DNA of 64,000 nucleotides, from positions 9,944,669 to 10,008,668 of the forward strand of contig CM022679.1 in assembly GCA_012295275.1 (NCBI GenBank), read 5' to 3'. The notes beneath the pieces are model-generated. The model ran no database searches and had not been told where the DNA came from. It worked only from the letters and a program-made list of their open reading frames with translations. This DNA comes from Chrysomallon squamiferum. Lineage: Eukaryota; Mollusca; Gastropoda; Neomphalida; Peltospiridae. Below, piece by piece: positions 1 to 13,648 of the stretch; the stretch's first letter is position 1; each line of letters begins with the position of its first letter. The position numbers and the translations under genes were made by a program.

Positions 1-1615
1 TTATTTTCCCGGATGAATTAGCAGAAATTATTCGTTATTCGGCAGTGGTAAGTACACAAGCAGTCTTGCATGTAACTGTTAAATCTCAAATACATCGTGA
101 TCATAGGCTTTTTAGCGACACGCGAAGCTTCAGACGTATCATGTCCTTCCAGCTGCGCAAACAGTGATTGTTTTTACAGAAAACTCTCATTCACCATTTG
201 AATCATTCATTACACGTTCATTCACGGTTTGAACCACTTAATTAACCGCGGACTTCCCACTAGGTAAATGCTGGTGAAGTTGCAGAATATTAAACCGTCG
301 TCAAAGATCAGCGATTTCAAATTCTAAATTTTTAATTTATTTTATTTTATTTTATTATTTTACATATTATTATTTTTGGCAAACGTTAAGAATACTGTTA
401 AGAATAATGTACAGCCTAATGAAAAGTGAGCTTTACAGATTTATTACGGTTAATTCGTCTACAGGAATTTTATGTTTGAAAATGTGAGCTGATATATCTT
501 CATTGTAAGTAAGTATATTTACTGACTTAAAAATTCGATTTACTTTATTATTATTATTGTTATTGTTATTGTTATTGTTATTGTTATTATTATTAGTAGT
601 AGTAGTAGTAGTAGTAGTAGTATATCAGATATCAGATATAGTTGTTATATTCATTCTCGATTTGGTTAATTCACTTATTTATATTCATTCTCGATTTGGA
701 AATTCACTTATTTCTTTTAGATATTATTAATATTCAAAATGAAAAGATTCGAGATCTCTTAAGTGACGTTTTGTTTTAGAATGCTGTTTAATACGCAGAC
801 TCAACCAAAATGAAATAACAACTGATAAAACAAAGTATATCGGTGTATATGAAAGAAAATGACTAATAAACAACACCACAGCGTACATTATGAAGTACTT
901 TTTCATCTCTATAATTATTAACTTATACACGCGTGCGAAACAAGGACTGCGAACTCTAATCTCAAAGGTTAAGCCACTGGCACTAAAACTGATAGCAACT
1001 GCTACTCCGACGTTGGTAGCGCTTCTATCTACAGATAACTGTTAAGATATAAAATTAATCCTTTAGCACTGTTCTGGACAAACAATTCATTTGTATGTTC
1101 AACACAGACGTGTTTAAAGCTGCTGTTGATAAAATGTTATGTAAATTATTATTAATATAGACAGGTATCTATCCTTATCTATAAAATCTAACGAAAAAAG
1201 GTAATTAATATAGAAAAATACCTATCCATACGTACGTACATACATACTTACACACATACACAAGAACACTATATATAATATATGCATGTATAAATACTTA
1301 TATTATTTTTGTATAACATGCTGATATACTGTATACAAAAAGACAGAAATGTAACATTTTCTTAGTTCTAAAACATATTATCAGTTTTCAATTTCGCAGC
1401 TATTATGAACACAAAGCCGTACAACAAATTAAACGCGTTAAATCAAAGCTGTATCAAACATTTCTCATGTCGTAATCGTGAAATAAAAACTTAACGAAAC
1501 AAAGGAAATTAAAGACTTTTTTGATTCTATCGCTAATTGTTCCTTTTCACGTAATTTGCAATACTGAAGTGGACGGCGTAATATTTACTAGCGATTACCG
1601 CGACCCTTTTTTTTT
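1..1615. other. AT-rich non-coding DNA
   Basis: I see no exon with splice sites and no recognisable protein here. The stretch holds short homopolymers, a trinucleotide microsatellite and unique AT-rich DNA. The open frames present are short and have no family resemblance. Confidence 0.6.
546..631. repeat. Compound trinucleotide/hexanucleotide microsatellite
   Basis: Runs of TTA and TTATTG units pass directly into an AGT-unit tract. This is a compound simple repeat with no coding signal. Confidence 0.9.
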
Positions 1616-1780
1616 TCAGGTGGCTATAAACCTCGGAGCCGTATGATTCGAGTCTATGAAGTCGTTGTCGGCGTCGTTCATGTCGCATTCCTTGACCGCC
1701 TGAGTTACCTCGCGCGTAGCTGCAACCTGGCACGACCCCAGAATGAGAGCTAATTGCAGGTAGACGTGTACTACTGCATT
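1616..1780 (-). CDS. Possible last exon of an unidentified membrane or secreted protein
   Basis: This is a GC-richer island in AT-rich DNA. On the minus strand it encodes a hydrophobic stretch (VYLQLALILGS), then CQVAATREV, then an acidic tail (ECDMNDADNDFID), and ends FIAT followed by TGA. Many codons end in C or G, unlike chance frames nearby. Possible splice acceptors (…atgcag, …gcagtag) lie just upstream. The pattern would suit the last transmembrane segment and cytoplasmic tail of a multi-pass protein, or a signal peptide on a small secreted peptide. I do not recognise the family. No upstream partner exon was found between here and RADIL, so it could be an orphan or chance frame. Confidence 0.25.
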   Translation of the reverse strand, partial: NAVVHVYLQLALILGSCQVAATREVTQAVKECDMNDADNDFIDSNHTAPRFIAT

Positions 1781-1855
1781 TACTCGTATTAAGTATAAAT
1801 ACGTTCTCTTTGTAAAGTCGTGACACGCAGAAACCACACTGGTGATTAACGTCAA

Positions 1856-2163
1856 AGGCCGTGTATGGAAATTCTAAACAAAGTCGTTTACGAATTTAGA
1901 AAACTGGACAAACATCTTTTTGTGACACTAAGAGTTGACTCTATTTTTTCCTTTTTTTTTTTTTTTTTTTGTCCCGTTAACAGTTCGACTAGATATGTAG
2001 TGAATTTCGTTAGTTAAATATTTTATGAAGCTTTTCGTTTGTGTATTTATTTTTGTTTAATTTCAAAAATGATATCAGTAGGGAAAAACTGAACTGTATA
2101 TAACTTTAAGGTAGATAGATATCAGTAACTGCATGTTTATATTACGATTTCTCGGAAAAGGAG

Positions 2164-2209
<46 letters not shown>

Positions 2210-2282
2210 TGTGACATGATTTATTGTATATTACGTCAGTTAATCTTTTTTTTTGTAGTTATATAATGTCGTACACATGACA
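1856..2282. other. Non-coding DNA with homopolymer tracts
   Basis: AT-rich sequence with a poly-T run near 1949-1971 and an uninterrupted poly-A run of about 42 nt at 2166-2207. No gene is visible. Confidence 0.7.
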
Positions 2283-2385
2283 GAATGTTCCCTGATCGTG
2301 AGTAGCAACCAAGGTCCGATCCGGAAACCTACACCACCTCGAGCAAAATACTCTATCATTGAGCCACATAACGCTCCTAGTTAAC
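2283..2385 (-). mobile_element. tRNA-derived SINE head, decayed
   Basis: On the minus strand, TGGCTCAATGATAGAG (2351-2366) reads as a tRNA A box, and GATCGGACC (2313-2321) resembles the B box consensus GWTCRANNC with one mismatch. The spacing is about 45 nt, as expected for an RNA polymerase III internal promoter. The flanks do not fold into a full tRNA, so a SINE head is more likely than a functional tRNA gene. The family name is not assigned. Confidence 0.55.
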
Positions 2386-2459
2386 AGTAACTGTTATTAA
2401 GTATCTGAAATCACTGGAATGACGCTTTGAAAGAGGACACTCCTTATTGCTTTACCACA

Positions 2460-2586
<127 letters not shown>

Positions 2587-2888
2587 ACACCTAAGAGTGA
2601 TTTATAATGCATTTAAACAGATACGAAAGAATACTTTTTTTACCAAGAGGCGTGATAAACCTGTCTGGGTACCGCCTAGGACTAATCCTACAAACCCCGT
2701 GCTTTGGGCATTAAAAACTAGTCCAGTCAGTAGTCTGCTTCAAAACGACGATATCAGTTGTTTAAAATAAAATTTAAAAAAAGAAGAGAAAATTCAATTA
2801 GGAAGTTTAAACACGATGCGTCCTCTCACTTGTATTTACTCAGGATTCGATGTTGTGGCCCGTTTCTAATTCTTTTTCCCAAAAAAGA

Positions 2889-2896
<8 letters not shown>

Positions 2897-2939
<43 letters not shown>
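2897..2939. repeat. (GA)n microsatellite
   Basis: About 43 bp of AG repeats, followed by further purine-rich sequence to about 3080. Confidence 0.9.
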
Positions 2940-2942
<3 letters not shown>

Positions 2943-3339
2943 AAATGGAACACTAGAGAGAGAGGGGGACGAAAATGGAACAATATACAAAAAGCTCAGA
3001 AAGAAACGTAAAAGAAAAGAAATGGGAGAGAAAAAAAAAAAAACTGAAGAAAAAGAAAGGAACGAAACAAAAAAGAAATTCCTAGATATAACCGTTAGAA
3101 ACCACGATGAATCACAGTGGCTCCCAGGCGTCCTTTTTTTTTTTTTTTTTCATGTACTTTTCTCAAAAGTAGGTTTTTTCACCTGTTGAACTCAGAGGTG
3201 AGTTAACGGGGGAATGCGAACAAACTGCAAACTAGTGTGACTCTAAATGTCAGATTTGAACACAATGACCAGGGGCAATTTGACGTTAAGTTCGTTAGTT
3301 TCATCATCAAAGAGTCTAGGCTATTTAAAAAAACAACAA

Positions 3340-3678
3340 CACCCAGTTAATTATTACTACTATTGGTTCACTATGTTACTAGTACTACTGCTAGTACTAC
3401 AACTTCTAATATTACTACTACCTGTTGCTGCTACTACTATTACTACTACTTGTACTGCTACTATTGCGGTTGCTGCTGCTACTATTTTAACTTCTGCTAT
3501 TGCGTCTACCAATAAATAGTCTACTACTAATGTACTATACTATATCTATGGAAACTTCTCTACAAATGCTGTACCACTATATTACAACAACTACAACTAC
3601 TATTACTACTACTACTACTACTACTACCACCACTACTGTTAATATTAATACTACAACTGGTTCTAATTATCATCATCA

Positions 3679-3746
<68 letters not shown>
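3340..3746. repeat. Imperfect (ACT)n passing into a pure (ATT)n tract
   Basis: Degenerate CTA/CTG/ACT trinucleotides (3340-3640) are followed by CAT units and then roughly 65 bp of ATT units. The low-complexity open frames across it (runs of T or Y residues) are not genes. Confidence 0.85.
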
Positions 3747-5466
3747 TAAAGCTACAAAACAGTACATCATTAAAATACCTGTCCACCATCAGAAAGACCA
3801 TGTTTAATGTTTTAGAAATTATTTGTCAAGACAGTACAGATGTACTATTTTCACTGCATACATGCCAGCAGAAACTTTTTTTCAGATACAAATCGCCAGC
3901 AAAACGCTATTGTTAACATGAAACTATTATTCTCAACGAGTGAGGAGATCGGTTGTATTGTAGCCTCTTTGAACATTTTGTTATACACATAAAGGTATAC
4001 AGAGACCCATTCAAAACGTTTACAGAAACGTATGTTTGTACTAAGTGAGTACTTATTAAGTGAAGTGTATCTTGCGATAAGAAACCCCCGCTGTGAAAGA
4101 GACACATCAGTAATAATTACTCGACTCCTGTTCATTTTGCCATCAGAGATTTTTTTTAGTGTATAAATGATTCTCTTCGAGCTTATTTATCTTTGTAACT
4201 GATGGCAATACTTCGCCAGTGAATAAAATAAACACGATTATTTTATGTTTAAATGCGCGATGGTGTGAAAATTTTGAGAAATTAAAGTAAATGAAGTAAA
4301 ATATATGGATATGCATGATTTGAGATACAGTTTTTATTTTCTTATCTTTGATGTCACCGCTGTATAAATATTAGCGTACTTTATATACTTCCACCAATGT
4401 TATTTTTACTTTCCTTTTTTTTTTTTTTTTTTTTTTTTATTTTTTTTAAAATTAATTTTAAATCTTATAAATACATCCATACATAATGAAAAGGCCTTTT
4501 TTTGTTTTTAATATAAATGTTACATTTTTTTTTAATTTTATTATTTAAATAACTTCTCTTATATTATAGCTTAAATTTTTTTTTTTTTTTAACGTTCTTC
4601 TCATTTTTATTTGGTTATTATTATTGTTGTTGTTATGATGTTTGCTGTTGTAGTTTTAATAAAAAGATTTTTTTGATGACATAAAATACAAAAGATGTAG
4701 GTTGGCAGACAACCTAAAGTTAAAAGACATACGAAACCACATACAAAACTGTAAGGCCCACCAGTATCTTATTACACGCGATTCCACGATGCAAATAAAA
4801 ACAGGCCATTTGAATATAAATAAAAAGAATAAGAAAAGTTATTCATTATCTACGACACTATCTGTTTGTGTCAAGGTGAGAACGTTAACACTATCTAAAC
4901 AAGTCTGACAAGCATCTGAATGCGAGCTTCTTCACAAGTAATGTAAAACTGTTTTTTTTTCAAACAGCGAGAATATTGTCGTCAGGGATCGAAGTCTTAA
5001 ATTCACCATCAGAGCGAAAAATAACTACGCCCCGTTTCCCACACAGATTTGACTGTCAGACAAAAGAACGAAGTCTTCATGGGTTAATAACACTGAGAGA
5101 GAGAGAGAGAAAAAAAAAAAAATCAGCCTCTAGCGAATATTGTAGAATACTGATAATATTTAGTTCGTATTTATGTGTAAATGCATGCACTCAGTGATAA
5201 GAAAGAAGAAAAGGAATGAAAAGGAAAGAGAGAGTGAGAGAAAAGGAAAGATAAAAGAATGCGTAAAAATGAGCATCAGTGAATCACAAAAGATGTGTTC
5301 GACTCAAAGGAAGCCTACATTTGTTAAAACTGATCAAGTATTAGATTGTCCAAGGCGATGGGAAAAAGTGAATTAAGCTGTTCGGTTCAATTTGGCGTGA
5401 AGCCGCGTGGTTGTAGTAGAATGAAGCAAAAATAATTGATTTCATACTTTTTTTATTGTATTTCAG
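3747..5466. other. Non-coding DNA upstream of RADIL, with poly-T tracts and a short (GA)n
   Basis: AT-rich sequence with several poly-T runs (for example 4415-4438) and a GA tract at about 5095-5110. It ends in the pyrimidine-rich acceptor …attgtatttcag that precedes the first RADIL coding exon. Any 5' UTR exon and the promoter of RADIL must lie in or upstream of this region, but I could not locate them. Confidence 0.6.
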
Positions 5467-5503
5467 AGCGTGTGACAAAAACCAGTGGAAACTGAAAGAA
5501 AAC

Positions 5504-8500
5504 ATGATGAACAAAGATCGGGCGCTTAATCAACAGGACTCCTCGAGTAAAGAAATCCTCACCCCTAGAGGAGGTGGATTAACGATCAAAGCTAAAGTGA
5601 CGCGAAGTCTGTCGACTTCTCAAAGCGACAAAATCTTCCAGGAGTCGCTCAAACCGAAAGCCGAACTCTCAGTGGACGACAGAGCTCCTGGGGTTTTAAA
5701 AATATTTGGTGAATCGATTCTTCCAGGAGCGGAGTACAAGAGCGTTCTCGCATCGTCTAGGTCCACCTCCCAGGAACTTGTGAAGCAAGCTTTGGAAAGG
5801 TACAGCCAACCAGCCAATGCTTACAGGGAATACGTGCTCTGCGATACTGTTGGTCAATTGACATCTGATAAAGTATGGGAAACGGTTTACGTTCGCGTGC
5901 TAGGCGATTCTGACAAACCACTGGAGCTGCAAGATTTCTGGAAACCCGTGGATGGGTTCAGCAGACGTTATGAACTGCACAAGAGAAATGACGTCATTCG
6001 AGAAACAGTAGTGGACGACACTTCGGGAATTAACAAAAACGCTAGAAAGATAATGATTTCCAAAGTTCACGCTGGTGCAATCCCATACACAAATTCGTGG
6101 AATGATTCAAACGTTGGCAGTGATGAGGTGTTTAAAAGTAATACTACTATTCTTGAGGTTTCGGATGTTAATTTGAGAGGAACGGGACCACACACTTTCG
6201 CTCTCCATCCCTATCTGCTCACGCTGAGAGGATTCGATACTAAGACTGATTCAATGCAGTATCCTTTAAAATCAAAATGTACCACGGTGGGGAAGTTCAA
6301 AGGACATCCCTACGCGTCTGAAATTGGTCTCTCCTCTCCCGATATACTTCCGAAGCACTGTCGTCTGCATTTGAAATCTTTGCAGCAGTGCATATCGAGT
6401 TTCCATTCGGATCAGAGATATTCATTCTTTGTAGAAGTGGAGGTGTTCGAATCTGCGAGGGTTTCTATCAATGGCCACAGTGTTCACGGTAAAGCCGATA
6501 TGTATGCAGGCGATGTTCTGACAATTGGAAGACATTACATGTTTTTATATAAAGACCCAACGGGCGGACATGACATCCCACAACAACTCTGTTGGTTCAC
6601 ACGCAGTCAGAACTACATCAACGCAACGCTGTCGTCACCTACAACCGTAGAGGAACACGTTCTGGACGACCAGTTCAACGTGACGTCATCGGAGGATTTG
6701 ACGTCTGCTTCTTTTGAGGCGGCAGACGATCAGCCTCACGGATATCAAGTTAGTCTGATGTATTCGAAAGAAAAGGAAGACCAGCTTGTCAATGCAATAA
6801 CAGAGATCCACTGTGCTGGAACGGGAGATTACCCTCTTGCTCCGGCAGTGTTTTTTGTAGCTTGTTTAGATTGTGCTGCCAGGAAGTTCAGTAGGCACCA
6901 TATAAGTAACTTATACAAAAGGATTTTGTACTGTATTCGTACAAAAATAGCGGTAAGGATTGTCATAATTTTTTCTTTATTTTTCTTTTTATCTTTTTTT
7001 TTTTTTTTAATTCACTCTAGTTCATTTTATTTTTTTCTATTTTATTTTTAAATAATAAATAATAAAAATTAAAATAATAATGTAAATTTTTATTTCTTAT
7101 ACTTGTAGACTGTAATTTAATCTCAGAAATAGAAAAGCCGGATCTTTGAATCTCGAAAAGTTTGAAATCATTTAGCCTTTTTCTTATTATTTTATTTAGA
7201 ATTAAATATAATGTTTTTTCTTGTTTTTTGTTTGTTTTTTCCCCATCAGAGTTTAGCTAAGACGTTTTCATCACAGCGGTATCAAAGGTTAGTGTTTCTC
7301 ATGGCAGTTGATTTATAAGTTTCAGTGGTAATGATTTTCCATTCAGTTTCGAGAATGGCAGTAACAAACGGCAATCTGCAACGTAATGCACGATGTGTGT
7401 TTTTTTTTCATTGATCTAAACTTCCGAGTTATTTTCCTTTTTACCTTTTTTTTTTTTTTTTTTATTATTAATAATCTGTTGCGCGTAGGCACTATTATAT
7501 AGCCATGGTTTCAATCCAAGATTGCAATAAATCTACGACAGACTTAAAGTATCCAGTTGATAATTCCGTTAGCTATACCTCATTTTAACTCGATAACCTT
7601 TTACGTTTTGAAAATATTTTATATTTTTCTGTTTCGCTTTTGTCATTAAGAAATATAAATGATATTCATTAATATTATTATAGTTGCAACAACACTTTAT
7701 AGTACTTCATTTAAATGCGCGTGCTTTCTTTTGTGCTTTATGTGTGTATATATTTTCCCGTTCCAGCCAGCTGTTCGATCCAAATGCACCAGAAAAAGAC
7801 AGTGACCCACTACGTCACCTCTTTTTCTGGTTGTCCAACTGTGTTCAGCTGTATACGCATTTACAGCATGATCTCGCGACTTTTGGCGCCAATCCCGACC
7901 CCGAAGACGACAGATATGCTGGTTTATACGAGCTTGTTATCGGCTTAGAAGACATGATCAGTTTTACCTTCCAGCAAACGATATATTCAGTTACTAAGGT
8001 CAGTGTAAAACTGAAAAGATTTACTTACAGATAGGCCATGTAATGAAAAAATAAAATAATAATAGTAGTAGTAGTAGTAACAGTAGAAGAAATAGTAAGT
8101 AAATAAATAAATAAAGATGTTAATTATAATAGTATAGCTTAGTTGAGAAAACAATTAAGTAGTAAAATAAAATAAATCGCTCGATTGATATTACATAATT
8201 TAAACAAATAATTGGTAAGACACGCTAAATGGCAAGTTTATTTGTAGAAATAGAAAAACATTTCGAGAAATAGATATGTATTTCCACAGGAATGGACCAT
8301 TCCCTACAAATATCAAAATAATAAATAAATAATTAAATAAATGATACCCCATTTTGCAGATTCTGTATCCGTTAATTTCCGCCATTTTGGAGAGCAATCC
8401 TTTCAGCAGCGGTGAAACCATAGAAAAGGATGCTGTTGCTCAGACAATTAACATTTTGCAGACGATAAAGGACATAGCATCAGAACTGAAACTGCATAGT

Positions 8501-11500
8501 GACGTCAGCAAACAACTAGCAATGTACCTCTTCTTCTTCCTCAGTACTTCAATGTTCAACAGAATCATTGCCAAAGGTATTAAAAGGAAAATCATTACAG
8601 GATATCTATTTTAATATTGGGATAATACAGTTTTTACTACAACATCAGGCAAAACTTTGAGAATACATAATGGAAAAAAAACTAATTTCAATTTCGTATC
8701 AGGGATTACGTAAAAATAATTTAAGTGTAAAGAATTTTCTAATTTAAACAAATATTAAAACTGAAATACAAAATCAATGTGTAGCAGAGTCAAGGCGTTT
8801 GAACCTAAAGATAACGCAGTGCTGTTTTTTGTATTGTAAAGTTTCAGAACATGGTCAGTGTGCCTATAACTGGACATCAGGGGTTCGTCTCCAGGCGACT
8901 CTTAGTCGACTAGAAGACTGGGCAGCCACTGCCGACCTTGAAATGGATTATCTTCGAATCTCTGAAAAACTTATAGCAGTAGCTGACCTGCTAGCCATGT
9001 CTAAACACATTCTGATGCGGGTAAGTAGAGCTTATTCCGAACAAGAGAATAAAACATAAATTGAAGTAAAAATTTCTTATAAGGACAGCTTTGAAGTCTG
9101 CAATAGCAGAAAATAAAACTGATTATTACTGGTGAAGAGTATTCAATGAAATTTTTTTTACTAGTTTTAGAGAAAAGTTAAATTCGTTATTTCACCGTTG
9201 TATAGCATATTACATAGTATTTGTTTTCTTTTTATTACAGATGGACTGGCAAGCTTTCAAAACCCAGTTCTCACCACTGAACGAAATACAGCTTCTCAAA
9301 CTGCTTAGCAACTACGATCTCGGACCTCGTCGTCAAGCACCGAAAGACTGGTTTCCAACAGACATGGCGACTTATAACTTACAAAGCACTCAAGGTTAGG
9401 GTTTTCATAATTTCATACTCATTCACTTTATATTGTAATGTAATATTTTGATTTAGGAAATAAGAAAAGTAAAGGGGCGAGAAGATTTTAGTGGATGTAC
9501 CTTTGAATTTCATTATAAAGAAAACTAACAGTCGTCAAAAAAATGGTGTTTTTATTCGTAGATTCAACGTGTGCATTTAATATCCTTTGCATATTCCTAT
9601 TATTTTCGTACAACAGTAACTTTAATAGAATCTATATTTCTGAAATTATTGTAGAGCTTCAAGTTAGCCTTTCGTCACATCCAGCATTTGTGGTACCAAA
9701 AGAAGGAACGAAAGTGGATTTAACACAACACTTCCCAGAAGGCCTGTACAGGCAGCTTGATGTCCTACAAAATCTGTACGGTGCGATTGAAGGTAAATAT
9801 AATATTTAATGTTATTCATTACTTATTATTTACAGCCTCAGAAAGTATTTGGATTTAATAAAAAATTAATTCAGAGTTAAAATAAATTTCAAAGTCTTGT
9901 TATGGAATTAAAATTTTGAACCATATTTCTCGTGGAACATTTTTAATAAACTTTTCACAAAACAGATGCTGATTAACTGTAGAGAAAATACTATTTCAGT
10001 TATTTGATGATAAACTAGGTTTTCAACGCCTTATGAATATATCAATACATACAAAACAGAAAGCATTTGATACGTTTTATCATTCTTGTATCTAGACGAC
10101 AACGACAGCGGTTTGAGTGTCAGCAACACGCCTAGAGTATCGTTCGAACCGAGGCAGACGAGTCCGAAAACGCCATTTTACTACACCGCTGTTCAACAGG
10201 ACAGGAAACAAAGTGACCAGAACACCGCCAACCACAAAAAGCAGCGAAACAGCCATCCGTGGTCGTACCAGTCTCATCGCCAGGGTTCATATGAAGAACA
10301 TCAACAAATATTAAACGACGAGAACTGGCAACAGAAACAGTCGGGATATTTACAGAACAGCGAACTTGCTGCGCCCAAAGGTGTGTCAGTGACCAGAAAG
10401 GTGAATTCGACTTTCAAAGTACCACCGCTGAAACTTCCAAAGGATGACGATTCGTGCAGTTCAGAAGAACCTCCTCCTCCTCCTTTACCAAAGAAATCGT
10501 ATCCATCGACATTTACAAAAAGCATTTCAAAATCAGCAGACAATTTAAATAACATTGGCCTAGTGGCGCGAAATCGACATCGTTCGGCTGCTGAGGCTTC
10601 TCCGCCTCGTTCGGGTGGCCTTTTTGGTTCCCATAGCAACGGGACTAATGACCACTTACACACGAATCAACCTTTTTCGTCCGATTCAAATATAAACAAT
10701 CAGTTTTCTGCATATCTACCTCCTGCACCAGGATCTAGAAAATTACCGACGGAATTGCCTTACGAAACTCTTAACATATCAGGTAAATGAATGCTACACA
10801 CGTAGCCTATATGATAACATTCTTTACTGAAATAATTATCTTCATTCGAAATAAATTATTGTCTTTGTATGTTTTTACCAAATATCGTCATTCACAATTG
10901 AGTTTATCTAATGTTGTACCAAAAATGCTCGACAAACATCTTATCGTTCAGTATATTAAAGGCTTTTATTTAATATTTGATTCCTAACCATCATTTCACT
11001 TTTGAATGAAAAATTAATTGTTATTTACAATTTAAAAAAAAAAAAAAAAAAAAATCATGAATGTGATTACTTACATGCTATTTTTAAAATATTTTTTTAT
11101 AAAGCTTGTTACTTATGGGTTATCGATTTACGTTGCAGACTGTTAAATCTACTTAGGTAATACATAATTAAGGTATTTATTTGTTTTAACTTACAAAATC
11201 ATATTTTATTACTGTTTGCTGTTGCCTCTTTATTTAAATATATGTTGCGGCTTCATTAGTTTCTTTGCCAAGCCTGCCTTTTTATTTAGTTTGCATTGCT
11301 TACTAGTAGAGGTTTAGTTTGTTTTTATTATTTCTATTATTATTATCTGATGACAGTGCATGACAAAATGGCTATTTCGTAAAATAATAAATTATTCAAA
11401 ATTGAGTTGTCTGGTTCTGCATGGAATTTGTTTTGTGAAATATAGAGCTGATGTATTGCTTCATGTTAAAAATGCTTTTTTAATTTTTTTTTTTAATTTT

Positions 11501-11660
11501 TTTGTCTGCACTGAGCTTTATTTTTGTTTACTGTCTCATGGAGGAGTTCAGGCATTAGTTCAGATTTTAAGGAAAAAATATTTTATAAATCTTTAAATAT
11601 CAGTAGCCATCCCCAGAAAATATTATTTATATATAAATACGTTTTCATCACCATATTCTT

Positions 11661-11691
<31 letters not shown>

Positions 11692-11934
11692 TTATTATTA
11701 TTATCGACAGTTGTACATTATTTATTTATTTATTTATTCTGAACAGTCTTTGGATGTGCTTTATATTTACAACTACGGACGCATTCATATTAAACATAAT
11801 TATATAAAAATATGGTAATATATTTAATCTGATGTTACCCCGGAGTTATGCAGAAGAAACGATATGGACACACATTTTCCAAATTTGTTCTCAAATATAT
11901 GTCGCTCAGTTTCCTAAAACTAATATTAAAAAAC

Positions 11935-11972
<38 letters not shown>

Positions 11973-12667
11973 AAAAAAATGACCTGTCGTTGATTTTTTG
12001 ACAATGATATAAAAGGAATACTGGCCAACCTTAATTACCTAAAGTCCGATCTACACACACTATAAACACAAACTAACAACGTGTTGTAATTAATTAACAT
12101 CATTATTAAATGGATCAACAAAACAACAACAAAAAAAAAAAAACCCAAAAAAAAAAAAAACCACATTGCAACATTTAAACTTCATCATTGTACTTAAAAT
12201 TAGTAATACGTCAATTAGAAATTAATAACTAGTTTATTCTACTTCTGCAAGATTATTCAAATGCTGTAGGAAATTATATTAAAGAAACATTATCAGAAAC
12301 ATTACAATACTGATCTGCGCTGTTTTTTTAATTTTAAACATAAAAATAAGTGATCATTCATGATAATGGTTTGTGTAATTAATTTATATTAAATATTCAG
12401 GTTTAAGCAACAGAATCACATCGTCCGGTCTTGATTTGTTTGATAGCGGAATGCCACGGTGCAGACGCTCTCTGCCATACATGCAAGACACGAGCTCCAG
12501 TGACACGACTGGAGACGTAGTAATTGTTACGCTAGAAAAAGAAGGGACACAACTTGGTCTTGGTTTGATAGACGGTCTGGTGAGTAAACTGAGCCTGTTA
12601 CGTACTCAAATTTATTTTATGTTTATATTTATTTCCGATTTAAAACCCCTTAATTAAAAATAATAAT

Positions 12668-12707
<40 letters not shown>

Positions 12708-13153
12708 TAAAAAGCATCTGAAACAAATATAGCTAATTCTATATTTTTGAATACTTGTATTATTACTACTGCTACTACTACTACTTCCACTACCACTACT
12801 ACTACTACTACTACCACTAATACTACAACAACTACTACTACAACAACTATTATTACTAATATTATTGTTATTTACTGTAAGAATTATGCTCAGGAATTTA
12901 AAAAAAATCATTGTCGACTTAGAATCTCTGAAATATTTCGATGTACTTTAAACGAAATGCATAGCAATAATATTTTAAATAAATTTCAGTACACACCTTT
13001 AAAGACAGCGGGGATTTATGTGAAAAATATACTTCGTGACAGTCCTGCCTTTCGAAACAAAAATTTGCAAATTGGAGATCGAATTCTAGCGGTCAATGGT
13101 AAAAGCATTATTGGTTTTGATTACCAGAGGTAATATATAATTATTTATTAATA

Positions 13154-13184
<31 letters not shown>

Positions 13185-13648
13185 TTTATTTATTTAACCA
13201 TTCATTTGTTTAATCGTTCCATTATCAGCGCCTGTCAAATACATTTTTAAAATGCCTTTTTTGAAAGTTATTTTTAGAGGCGCAGAAATCAGATATGAAT
13301 TTTTGATTTCTAATTCTTGTTATTTATTTTAAACACAGTCAAATAAATATTTTAAATATTATATAGGAAGCAATGACTACATAATAAAAATTAATTATAA
13401 TTTTTTTTAAAAATAAGAAAAAAGAAAGCAAAACAAAAAAAATTAAAAAATATAATTTTACCGAAATACATATACTTTTATACAGATATATATATATAAC
13501 TTATATCAATGCTGAACTAATAATTTTAAAATGTTTATTTATTTACAGCGCTATGAAACTTATCAAGACGTCAGGTCAAAAACTGAACTTTCTTGTTGCT
13601 AAAGGAAACGAAAATGTCATAAATCAGATATCATCTTCAAAATTCTGA
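5504..13648 (+). CDS. RADIL: RADIL: Ras-association, FHA, dilute and PDZ domain protein (Rap effector)
   Basis: Eleven coding exons join in frame: 5504-6952, 7250-7287, 7767-7998, 8360-8576, 8848-9020, 9241-9394, 9655-9792, 10096-10782, 12401-12579, 12990-13129 and 13549-13648 (1168 aa; human about 1075). The RA domain (about 61-165) contains APGVLKIFGES and YKSVLA. An FHA-like region follows (about 235-352; DILPKHCRLHL, GDVLTIGRH), then the DIL domain (about 455-770; HLFFWLSN) and a Pro/Ser-rich linker with PPPPPLPKK near 926. The PDZ domain (about 1068-1155) has the carboxylate loop LGLGL and GDRILAVNG. The PDZ separates it from RASIP1. RADIL binds active Rap1 and controls integrin-dependent adhesion and migration. 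An acceptor ends at 5466, so 5504 is the first ATG within the exon; RSLS after it parallels the human N-terminus. The second exon is only 38 nt. 5' UTR exons were not found. Confidence 0.95.
10983..12400. other. RADIL intron 8 with simple repeats
   Basis: The largest RADIL intron (10783-12400). It holds poly-A, poly-T, (CTT)n at about 11659-11690, (TTTA)n and (AAT)n at about 11937-11960, with no exon visible. The preceding 200 bases are also intronic. Confidence 0.7.
12655..12860. repeat. (AAT)n and degenerate (ACT)n tracts in RADIL intron 9
   Basis: About 50 bp of AAT units are followed by about 100 bp of imperfect ACT/ACC units, just upstream of the exon that encodes the second half of the PDZ domain. 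The threonine-rich frame across it is an artefact. Confidence 0.85.

Noticed and set aside
2758-3189. 143-codon open frame rich in Arg/Glu/Lys
   Set aside because: Composed of (GA)n, poly-A and poly-T low-complexity DNA; no splice signals or known domain.
3500-3916. Open frame with long Thr and Tyr runs
   Set aside because: It follows the ACT and ATT microsatellites.
5456-5503. Upstream ATG (5456) as the RADIL start
   Set aside because: It lies in the splice acceptor region (…tttcag ends at 5466), so it is not in the mature exon. The next in-frame ATG, at 5504, was chosen.
12655-12860. Triplet-repeat array as a possible CRISPR-like or coding repeat
   Set aside because: Units are 3 bp and degenerate with no spacer structure; this is a simple microsatellite in an intron.
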